Shown here piece after piece: positions 25,601 to 37,600 of a DNA stretch of 64,000 nt (positions within the stretch are counted from its first letter, which is position 1; each line of letters starts with the position of its first letter). A program made the translations under genes and the position numbers. The notes beneath the pieces were generated by a model. That model was not told the DNA's origin, did not search any database, and saw nothing but the letters and a program-made list of their open reading frames with translations. The stretch is from positions 1,550,001 through 1,614,000 of the forward strand of contig JALJCO010012849.1 of assembly GCA_023101725.1 (NCBI GenBank), read 5' to 3'. The DNA is from Atherinomorus stipes. Its lineage: Eukaryota; Chordata; Actinopteri; Atheriniformes; Atherinidae.

Positions 25601-28600
25601 ACATTATATGCAAACAACTGTTTATTCTTTTAATTCTACTGTGTGCTGATATCCACCAGCCCCGGTGGTGCATTTTTCTTTCTCTCTTGGCAAAAGCTTC
25701 AAGTCCAACTCTGCGAGGCATTGGGCTGTGTTTTTAATCTTTTAATCTTTTACTCTCTGCTTTTCATAATAATAAGTATATTTATATTTGCTCTGTGAAG
25801 CATTTCAGGTTGGATTCACTTTGTTCTGTGTGTGTGTTTCCAACGCTGCAGTAACCAGGCGGTGAGGATGCTGGAGTGCAGAGAGAAACCAACACCGGAC
25901 ATGTTTGGAGAACTCCTCCGCAATGCCAGCAACATGGGAGACCTGCGCAACTGCCCTGTAAGAGCATGACAAGACACACACGGACATTTTTGTAAATCAA
26001 TAAGCTCATTCTACAAGTTTTTATTCATTAGCCTCTAGTGTTACATACAATTTACATACTGTTTCAATTGTTTGTATTGGGAGAACTTTGGCACGTTTGC
26101 CCTGCAAAACACAAATATGATATCATTTAGATCTAAATCTACATGGATGGAATAATTTAGTGTTTTTTGTTATGAAATAATTACTGATATTGTAGTGATT
26201 ACTCTAAAGAATTTCACTGTTACTTATAGCCCAGTTTCCACCAGCGGGTTTGGGTCAAGTTGGGTCAGGAGGGGTCGGCCCGCATTTTTTCTTGTATCCA
26301 CAGGCAAAAACTGGGAGGGCTACCCGAATATCCAACCCAGCCTGTCTTCCTTTAGGGTACCAGTCTTACCATCTGATCCAAAAAGGTGGAGCTTGACATG
26401 CTACAACCCACTGATTGGTTGAAAGAGTCACCACTTCCTGTGTAAATTAGCACCAAGAACAAAACAGCAATATGTTTATATATACGGTTGATTTTTGTTA
26501 TTTGAAGCCACATGACAAAAAGAAATTATCCAAACTGCTGGATGTCCACCATTTTCATCCTTCGTTTCTGATTTGCATTTGTCTACATTATTAGGGATGC
26601 ACGATATAATCAGACCCTTATCGGTATCAGTCTATATCAGCCTTAAAACTGAGTATCAGATATCGACCACCCCACCAATATTTAGCAGATATATAACCGA
26701 TCAGGCTGCTGTCTCTAAAGTCTAAAAAAAAAAAACTTCTTCTTCTTCAAAAAATTCTTTTTTACAGACTTTAAAACTTCTAAAGACAGTTTCTTTTAAG
26801 ATGTTCTGTGTGAACAGTTATTTTGTGTAAATAACCAAATATTAGGGCTTGGAAAAAATATTGATAATATTAAAAAAATATCACAATAATTTCATATGCA
26901 GATTTCATATTGATTTGATATTGATCTATTTTACTTACGAAATCTCATGAGATTTCATCATTCTCTTGTGAATTCCCGCAAGATTTCATAAAAACCTGCG
27001 AGATTTCGTAACAGAGCGACAAAATCTCGCGAGTTTTCTTTAATGAAATAGATTGATACCACATTTTTAAATATTGATATACAGTGCATCCACTGTCATT
27101 TATTGTTAAGATAACTCCAAGACATTCCTTTTATAAACAACTTGAAATATTTTTATTTTTATAGCACATAGTCATATTTACGTGTAAAGCACTGATGTGT
27201 TTCATCTCAGCGTCCTTATTCAATGAGTCAGACTTGATAGAGTTGTACGTCCCTTTGTAGTGGAGCACCCCTAATAACAATCCTCCCATTGGTAGAATTC
27301 AGGCCTTGCTTATAGGAGAGGGCCAAACTCAGAAGCCAGATTTGATGCCCGTGTACTGTCCTTTGCTTCATCAGGAAAGGACTGGCTCGTCATCCCCAGC
27401 TGCTGATCCTCCCAACACAGCAGCTGGGGATGACGAGCCAGTTTTCCTGCCCTAAAGACCCATGTTGCCAAAATATAAAATGTCTGCAGGCTGCATAATG
27501 GAACTCCCGATTGTCATCCCCAGGCTCCCTTGTTTGGCCTAATACTGTAATGTCCTCCCGCCTGTGAATACAGAGAAAACCCTTTTAGAGGCAGATCTGG
27601 GAGAAGTGTGGGAGCAGCCTCACACAATGAACTGGATCATGGCCACAGCGTTTGCTCTCCTGATCTGTGGGCATGTCCCTGCAGTTACTACAGGTGCACC
27701 ACAGTACCCCCTTGTAACCCAGTGGAGAATAGGACCCCACAGATTATCAGGGGATCAAATCCTGACCCCAGCTGCCTCCGCAACAGCCATGCAGTCAGCT
27801 TTCTGTGTTCCTCCAGGGTTTGAAGTGGTCTCTGTGGAAATAAGAAAAGAGGGCAAAGCTTTGTAAAGTGCATGCTATCATTCTAGCATGGTAACTGATT
27901 TTAGCTATATTCAGAAAATAGTAAAACTAAATCCAAGGTGCATTTCTACAGTATATATCACTCTATATAATCATGACAGTAACTCAGTAGCAGAGCAAAC
28001 TTTCTCCCAATAATGACTCTTCTTGCAATAACAACAGACAACAGATCACAGCAGCACTGCTGCGTGCAGAGCACAGAGCTGCAAAGTAAATCCCATAATG
28101 TTATACAGGTATTGTTCACATCACCCAGAGCAAGAAATATAAATAAGCCATCAATGCAAACCTCAATCCCTTCCATGCATCTCCTGGGAAAAAGGGCTTG
28201 TTGTCACTCCCCTTCTTTGATGTTCGTCCTTTCTTTGCTTATCCCTGACAGCGCTGGTGTGGCGACCCCTCCATCCCTCCCCCTTTACTTGGATTTCTGT
28301 GTCATTTCCAGCAGTTTCTGCTCTGAGAAAAATAGAAAGATAAATAGATATGTGCATACAAGCATTTGTGCTATGTAATTCTCTAGCTCAGTGGTTCCCA
28401 AACTTTTTGAGCCACGACCTCCAAGATAACAAACATGGATAACTGTGTGATACATCGAACGGGTCATCCTGTGGCCATCCTCATAGATAAGGAGGACAAA
28501 GTAAATTTTGGTGGAATTTGTTAACAGCTGTGGAAAACAACCCAAATGCCCTAATTCAACTTTTCTCACCAGGGTGTGGCCAGATTGGGATTTTTGATAC

Positions 28601-31600
28601 AGCACCTGTAATAACTTTGTGTCTGGACGGCGAATGATAAAAGTACTACATGTAAGGCTTGAAAACTATCAGACACTTCATAAAAAAAGAGGGTAAATGT
28701 TTTTGGGTGGATTCAGTACATGTGACAAGTCACCTTCATGCCTAAAATACGCTTTTCTCGCTGAGAAAATGTCAAATTTGGATTTTTAATATGTATTAGT
28801 GATAACTTTATGTATTACTAATGAATTTATGCTATAATTTAAAAGATCAATGTGTTAAATTAACAGATTAATCTCTTTGCAATAATGCGTTAATTTTGAC
28901 AGCCTTAAACACCCCAAATTTTTTGTTTTTCACAATCATCTGGTGACCGCCCGAAATCATCTTACGACCCCCAATGGGGCTCCCAACTCCCAGTTTGGGC
29001 ACCATTGCTCTAGCTTACTATTTAAGGTTATTTTATATCTGCTTTGAAATCAGTTAACTAATCTTAGCTTTAATTAGCGGCCTTATTATGGGACATGCAG
29101 CAGCAGTCATATTCACTTTCTTGCTCTGGCCATATGAGGAATAATTATTTTAGTTATTCTTCAGAAAAATATGTAGTTGCTTTTGAAGTATTTCCCATTA
29201 GTGTACTCCCTTGCTGGAGAAAGGGCTGGAGGGAAACCCTTTGCCTGTGGTGTTTGCAAAAATTTCCTCTACCCTTGGTTATCAATTGTGCTTGAAAAGT
29301 GGTGAAGTGATGGTGAAGTGCATGTGCTCAAAAGCAAAAGCAAAAAAAAAAAAAAAAAAGCAGAAAAAACATAGATCAGATGACAAAACGTGCAGCAGTC
29401 AGTCGTGCATTTCTTTTCGTCCCCTTCCAGCTTATTTTCTTCCCTCTCTTGTACCATTAAATGAAGATTGAATGTAATTAGCGAGTGAAAAATCAGGGTG
29501 AACCTGTAATCTGCACAGATACTATTTAAGTAGCTTCATAACCCCCCCCCCCCCCCCACACACACACACACACACACACACCCACACGCACACACACGCA
29601 CACACACACTCCCTTTGCTCTCTCTCTCTTTTGGTGGGTTGGTGTTACATAATCGGCACCTCATTTGCATTTTCTTCCTCACTTTCTCTCACCGCAAGCG
29701 TTTGTCCCCATCAACCTCCTTCTCAGTGATCCATAATTATCATCATCATCTGCTGGCAGCTGGATATCATGCTTAGAGCTCAGGTGAAGCGCAGTTTCAA
29801 ACAATATGACCAGTGCACAGGTATTTTTAGGCAGAAACACAGTAAACATTGTGTGTACAAGAGCAATTGTTCCCTAAGAGAAACTGATCCAGAGATGTTT
29901 GGAAGGGGAAAGAGGCAAGCTGAGGAATGAGTCTCGTTCCTTTGGTTCTGCAGGATTCTGAGTTGTGCAGCCACTTGGGAAAGTGCTGCTGTTGAACAGA
30001 TCCAGTTTGGCCCCTCACACAAAGTGTCCACACAGAGAGTCTCCTCTCAAGCAGCTGCCCATCTTTTCACACACTTCCACCGCCACTACTGCTGCAACTA
30101 AGACTGATACACACCATTCACAACGCAAACGTTGACACTGCGCAAAATCCTGTGGGAGAAACGCAACCTGTTTCTGTTTATCTTCCATCACTTGCAGCAC
30201 TGATCTTGTGTGAGCACCACTTTGGGCTTTACTCAAGCAGAGTGGTGGTATTTGGATGGTAGTTTGGTGCCAGTTTAAAGGCAGGATTGCATGAGGATGA
30301 GGATAAACTGTTGAAAATTCAGTCAGATGTGACAGCGTGGGGTCCTGTCACTATGCCTCCGATAGATCATGTGCCCTGGCTACTTGGCTGCAGGGATGTC
30401 CCTTTGGCTGAATGGTCAGCGTGCATGACTCTCACCCAGGAGTCTTGGGATCAAATACCACCTGGGCCCTCTGTTGTGTACCCTGCCACACATACATGCA
30501 GTATACAGTAGTGCATTTGTGATTGCATGGGTAGGTCCTCATGTAGATAAAGTAAGGCTTTTAAAAATGTTCCTGCTTCCACCCTTTATTTTAATATCTA
30601 AAAGATAGCAAATAAAACCAAAGTTCTTTTTGTAGTCCATATTTTTTTTTAAACATTGTCTAACTTTTTAACATGTTTTACTTTTAAACTTTAAATAATT
30701 TTAACATTTTGAAATTTTAACATTTTCTAACTGTGTCTATCATATTTAATAAATACAGCGTGTGAGGCCTATTGCATTACTTTTTGGTGAAAACTTTGCT
30801 CAACCCTGTGCGCACAATCTGAAACTTGTCTGCTGCCCCCTAGTGGATACTTTTAGCACTACAGTAATTCTGAGACTGCACACATTAATAAACATATTTA
30901 TGCAAATAATATCTTATTTATTTATTTGGCTTTTTAAACTATTTGTTAAGGGAGCAAATACAGACTTCAGATTGAAAAAAACATATATTCTAACCATTAG
31001 TTGTCAGGTCAGGCCTTGAAGAATGACATGAGGTACAGTTGATTTGTACTGCATCATTCAGTTTTATAGGTAGTTTAATCTGCATAGATTATCAATTAGT
31101 TTGAAAAAAGTATTGACTTTTCTTCAATACATTTCTACATGTGCATTCTGGAATTAACAATGTGCAACTATGAAAAACAAACAAACAAATGAATAAAAAC
31201 TATTGTTACAGAGGACAATAGAGGCAAAGAGCAAATTATCAAATGAGCCAAATACAGATGAAGAGAAAGGAAGAATAGAAAAAAAAGCCAGGGTTAGAAA
31301 AAAAGGGAGCATATTAAATTATATATGGACTAACAGGTGTAGAGTTTCACAGTGTGGACATTTTGCACCTTTCTGAGACATTTGCAGAACAAAGTGAGGG
31401 GGTGGAAAGGGTTTGACATAACAATATTAATATACCTTATAACGTTTTGTGATGACAAAGATCGTGTTCTGCGAAATTTCAGCTGATTTGTCCTTGAAAA
31501 CTCCTGTGTTCACAATATTGGGTGGGTGGGGGTTCTCTTTGTTAGACGTTGAAAAAAGGTTGTTCATGCTTCAAGATTTCCACAAGTTGACTTAACAATC

Positions 31601-34600
31601 ACAAAACAGCATGGATGCTGCACAGAGGACAAGTGTCAACCACAAACTCAATTTTGGATTTAGAAGTCAGTTTTTTTTTTTTTTTAGCTTTCAGGTGAGT
31701 TTTTTGAACTGTTTGAGAGCAGTCGGAAATTTGAGGATTTTAATTCTAGTAGTCCAGATTTCATTTTTATTGAAATGTTAAAGTTAAATACATCCAATAT
31801 TGTCAGTAATGTTAAAAAAAAAATAAAAGTGAAAACATCATATGGTTAAAAACAAACCGACAAAAAAATATATTTACTGTAATTTACTATGAACTTTTCC
31901 ATTTGAATAGGTGTTATCCATCAGGTGAACAACTGACCAAAAGTTTTTCCTTAGCCAATTTCATACAAATATAGAAATTAATGCACTTGACATAATTTTG
32001 TTTTTATGTGTCAGAAAAGTTGGAAGGACTAAGGTTAGATTTAAAAAGCATTTCCAGTAAAACAGGACATGTTGGTGCATTCAATCCACAGAGTTTTACA
32101 TGCAGCTTTAAGATTACAAAAATCTCAATAACAACTTTAACCAGGTAGATTTTAAAGTCTTTTTTATCAACTGGCCATCAGTGTATCTTCAGCTTCAGTG
32201 TTTTTATTTTTATTTTTGTCTTTTTATTTATATTTTTCTTTTTAATTTATTTTTTCTTTTCAATTTAGTTTATATTTTCAATTATTTCATTCATTCACTT
32301 TTTATTTTGATTTATTTTCTTTTTTTGATTTTTTTAAACTGTTGTTATAACTTTCCTCTAATATCGAGAAAGTGTATTTTTTTACATTAAATTTTTACTG
32401 ATTTTAATTTCCATTTACAGACACTTAGTCATGACTGATAGAGATTTGATCCAACCAATATTAAGATCCAGACAAAAATGATCAACTCAAACTGCACTGA
32501 GCTGGAATTACCCTTTAAGTTCACATTTCCACCTTTGTGTGGATATGTGCTTCATTTTTCTCTCAGTCCTACATCAACAGTCTCCTCAGCTGTCACTGAT
32601 AAAAGTGGGGATTTCTTGAGTTGTCAGAAAGCATAGCATCAACATTTTCCTCAAGTTGTTTCATTTCTCTTTGAAGAATGCTACAATCAGCATTCTGCAA
32701 ACCTACCGTATCATTTGACCAGCAGCCATATTATATAACTCACAGCCTTTTGGAAAGGTCTGCACAGTCATAGCAAAAAAAAAAAAAAAAAGAGGGAAAA
32801 AAAGGAGAAAAAAAATGATTTGCATGTATAATTCAGAGATGACACAGCAGCGATCAATGCTGCCCTGTGAAGCCAAGCGAATGTGTTTGTACAGTCTGAT
32901 GAATGATGTTGTCAGCTGTGAGACAGCACAGAGGGCTAACTGAGGCTGTGTGTCCCGACTGTGTGTCCTGGGCAAACAGAAAGCTCCTGTCCCGCTGCTG
33001 TGCTGTTTTGGCTGCCGCTCCTCAGCCTGTGTTTGTGCCCCTTTCTGAGAACTGAGGAGCAGACCCTGGCAAAACACCTTCCTGCCTTTTCTGGTGCCAG
33101 TGCAAGACGGCGCGCTGCCCGCAAAGGGAGAGTCCGGAGTGTGATTGTGCGCACTGTTTGTGTGAGCGTTGTGTTTGGCAAAGTGTCTGGTTGCCGGGGT
33201 GTTCTCAGGCTGTTTCCGAGCCCGCTTTGCCAGCGCAGCGTGCGCGCTCGCGTGTGTGGAGGCTTTTATGTGTGTGTACCAGCTCTGCGGTGGGTCATGA
33301 CTCAAAGGAAGGATTCAGAACACACGGTTCTGAACTCACCAGAAGGCCCAAGGGACAAATACAACTCAGCACAGCACTTCTTCCTCCGTCGTTCTCTCTT
33401 ACAATCCTTTCATCGTCTCTTTTCTCCTGCCTTTTATCTTTGCCCCTCACTCTCTCACTGTTCACTTTTATTCATGTGCGCATGCTTGTGTTCATAACAA
33501 GCAAATAAAGGAGAGGTTTTTAGTGATGTGCGCTCTCTGTGCCTTGTAACACATGATGAAAAAACCTATTTAATCACACGCACTCTGCTTTTTGCCCCCT
33601 CCTCTCTCTGTTCTTTGTCAGAGTAACTGTGGGGAAATGTTGCGTATCCACCGGGTGCTGATGAACTCACCGGAGATTGTGTCCATCGGGCTGGTGTGGG
33701 ATTCGGACCACTCTGACCTTGCGGAGGATGTCATACATAGCCTGGGAACCTGCCTGCGTCTGGGAGATGTAAGAGGATCAAACTTTGCACACATTTCATG
33801 GTCTTTATGAAATATTTACATGTGTCTCGTATGCTTGCGTGAGCAGCCAAGCAAATAAGCCCAAACTGACATGTGCAAAGACAAAATACTCCAAACATAT
33901 TGGTATGCGCTTGTACTGTGCACAAAGTAGAATTTGGGGCTGTAGCAGAGTAGAAATACTGAAACTGCAACCATCAGTACGGCAAAATATGCGGGCGTCT
34001 TTCACCAATATCTTCCTCAATTCTTTCACGAACATGTTCATACAACACAAAATTCTTGATATTTTTCCTTTTAGAGTTTCAATGCCCAACTCTTTGCAAG
34101 TTGAAAGGACTAAGTGGGTGTAATTTGCTGATAGATGCCCATAAAAGACAAAGAGACTGGAGGGCCGTGTGCAGACGCAGACAGAGGTCAGGAAGCGAAA
34201 AATAAACATTCGGAGATTGTTATTAGACCACGGATAGAAGTTCCCTCATTTCCCAACAGTTGTCATTTCTGGCGTTCCAGTTTCACATCACAGTCAGTTG
34301 TCTACATACACAAGCTGATCCGTGCGTACATTTATGATATCACCGACCGTATGTGACAGTTTTAGGTCCTGTCTCTCTGTTTCCGAGAGATTGTTTGGCC
34401 TGATTATTTTTCCATTTACTTATCTCTGTCTGTGGGTAAATAAATGGTCAAGGTGCATGTCTGTCATGCAGAAAGTTGTGGGTCAGTCCTGGTTGTGACT
34501 TTTTTCATGTTGCATACGCTTTCCCCTCAAAGCAGATAGACTATTGTTTATTGCCCTGCGTTTTTTTGCAAACAGATTTTTTTCTTTCATTGGAGATGCA

Positions 34601-37600
34601 GGGCATTTCAGAAATGTGACGGTTATAATTTATCTTAGTGCTGCCGACAAAAGCGCTTCTCCCCCGTGGGATAGCACCCAAGTTAAATGAATAAAAAAGC
34701 TGCGATTAAAGTACCGGGCTGGATTTGAACATCTGCCTCCCACCTGCGCAAACCATTCGACCAAACAGGCATATATGCACAAAGTCACCTGGAATCATAC
34801 TGACCAGATCTGAGACTGTCGCGTTACAATTAAACAGCTCGACTCTATAACATCGTTGTGATTGTAAAGGACAGCATTTAAACTTAAATCTTCTCCCACA
34901 TTCTTTTTTTTTTTTTTGCTTGCAGCAACAGTAGCTCAAACTCGCAATATGAGGCTTTAGAAGTTATAATTCCATTCAGTAGCAAACCCGCCTCACCTTT
35001 GCGTCTGCGTTGCCATGGTGACTCGTCGAATCGGTGCTCAATTGATGCTAGCTTTTTATCTTGGTAGCGCAAGTGTAAAACCCCGGGTTGAACCACCCTG
35101 AGTTGATTAAACCAACTCAAATCAGCTGTTATGGAACCGAAAACTCAGAGTTTCGTTTCTCCGAGTAGATCAACTCCGAGTTCAGGGTTACACTCAGAGT
35201 TTGTTTAACCTGCTTCATGTGACGGACCCCAGGTGGCCAGGGCATAACCTCAATCTGCTAATAAAAACAATCATGCACTGATGATGTGAAGAAGACCAAC
35301 TATATAGAATTGATATCTTTCACAATTTTTTTATTAACTGCAACCCATAAATCTAATAGTTTTTTGTTCAAAAAGGCTTGTATACATAGAAATCATTAAA
35401 TACTTGTGCAAAACGTACACAAAAACAAAACTAAATTTATGCAGTTTACAATGCTCCCGGGTCTTTGAGACTCTTTCAACGTTTCCAGAGCCTAACAGCT
35501 TTGTGCATACACAGTAGGGCTGGGAATCACAAGGTGCCTCGCGATACGATACTATGATGATATTTTGCCTACGATATCGATAATATCACGATACAGTGAC
35601 TCTGCAAAAATCAATATATTGCAATAAATTTATCCACGATAGACCACAGTATTTGCCCCTGAAGACATTCCAAATTTGTTGACCAAAGCACATAAGTGAC
35701 ATCAATTCATATGAAATGAGCAAAACAGTAAAACAAAGTGCACAGTGGTTCTTCTCAGGGGAGCATAAAAAAATTAACATTTCAGTCATTATTTCATCAT
35801 AATCTCAAACACCTGGGTGGTATATGAAAACCTGTACACACATTTTAATGTGTACTTTAAAATGTACACATTTTAAAATGTGTACATTTTAAAGTACACA
35901 TTAAACTTTAGACAGGTTAAACATGTCTAAAGTTTAATCTAAACCTGCAGACTGCACAATGATATCAGTGCTAATGCAGGGACTTTTCTACATGCTGAAC
36001 CACTTCAGATAGAACAACGAAATCTCGCAAGATTTCGTTAGCAAAATATCGATACAGCGTTTTTAAATATCGATATGATATCGCAACATAAAATATCGCG
36101 ATATTTCAGTGTATCGATATTTTGGCACACCCCTAATACACAGTGCATTTAAGTGCTGTATTGTTGAACACACAACTATTAGATTTATGAAATTAATGGT
36201 TAAAAAATAGAATATAGAATAAATAAATATAGAATAAAGAAAAAAGTAAAATATATATTTTTGTGCATTTTTGTAATTTGTGCTTATGAAAAAAAAATTG
36301 TGTGTGCTATTTCTACATATTTCTACATGTGTATGCATTTGAACATATATTTACAAGCACCCAAAGTTAGACAAAAATTAGTTTGTAAATCAGATTAAAT
36401 ACACTCAATGACACTGAGTCGAAGAACAAATCCAGGGTATAAAAATATTGGTGAATGTATTCTAATCTTTATATAAAGTTTAGTAATGGGATTTAAAAGC
36501 ACATTTGTTTTTCTAAGAACTGTTGATGAATGAAGTCTGTTTAGTTTTAGCCGTTCCCAGGACATTCTTAAGTGCAAAATAAAATATCCACAAAATGGAC
36601 TGCTGCTCCTGGTATATCCAGAAAATGAGTTGTCACGTTTACATGACACAAGAAAAAAATTGGTAGCATAAAACGTAGACTTTTGCAATAAATGTGAACT
36701 AGTTTGACTGAAAAGATATCAAAATTAAACATAACCAGATTTGCACACCCAGTTCCAAATAATGTGGTTTTGGACTCGATCACTCCTGCATGTACATGTT
36801 CAACTGAATTAAGCTTCAGCACCTCAAACATATGCTAAAGTTTAATCTGTTATACATCTTTTTAAGAAAACCAGCATGTTTAAATTCAGCTGATTTTTTT
36901 TTTTTAAACACAACTGTTCTCATACACGTATTTGCTTTGCTTTTTAAAAAGGCTAAATTTTTTAAGCAGATTAGGATGACAAAGCGTGACTCACAGCTGA
37001 AAATTGGAAATATTAGTGAACATTACTTTCTTTAGGAACCATACGAATTATAAACACACCCAAGGAATATACATGTTTTGACTGCTTTAATTATTGGAAG
37101 AACCTCCAAAGTTTTGTATAAAAAACAGTGTTACTGGTAAAGGTTACTTTACCTTTTGTTCGCATGCAACATCATTAAAGTAAAATATTATGATATTTTA
37201 GATGTGTTCATGGTGGTTCTCCTTCAGGCTGAGTTTGAGAAGTTTATCCACAATGACGTTGGTTACCGCGTGAGCACCGAGTGTTCTCTGTCCGTGCACA
37301 TGCACAACAGAAAGGTCAAGTCAGCATGTGGTTGCAGCTGCCTGACGGATGCATCGCCTTGTTATGCATTTAGTAAAGAAGCAATTATTATGTTGCTTAA
37401 AGAAATATTCTTTTCCTTTCATAGCCTAAAAACAGTTTCTACTTTTGAGGACAGGTTAAGAATTTAGTTTTACCTGAAACTAATAAAGAAACAAAGAAAA
37501 AGCAAATAATAAGAGATTATGAAAGTAAAAAAAAAAAAATCTCCTTTTATAAACACCAGCACAGTTTTATAACTCCCAACTCAGAATACTGTACTAGGTG

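Larger units (their letters stand above)
25958..33621 (+). other. Intron w5: 7.7 kb
   Basis: Holds hAT-like debris at 26.6-27.3 kb, a perfect inverted repeat at 27.38-27.44 kb, a complete hAT element with perfect 8-bp duplications at 28.39-29.01 kb, a poly-C/(CA)n tract, a tRNA-like remnant at 30.4 kb, very AT-rich sequence (30.5-32.4 kb) and a GC-rich block at 32.94-33.30 kb. Confidence 0.7.

Noticed and set aside
27564..27866. 100-codon + frame
   Set aside because: No recognisable family, no clear splice context and ordinary intron composition.
32703..33497. 200-codon (-) and 178-codon (+) overlapping frames
   Set aside because: Antiparallel frames in a GC-rich intron block, with no recognisable protein family.
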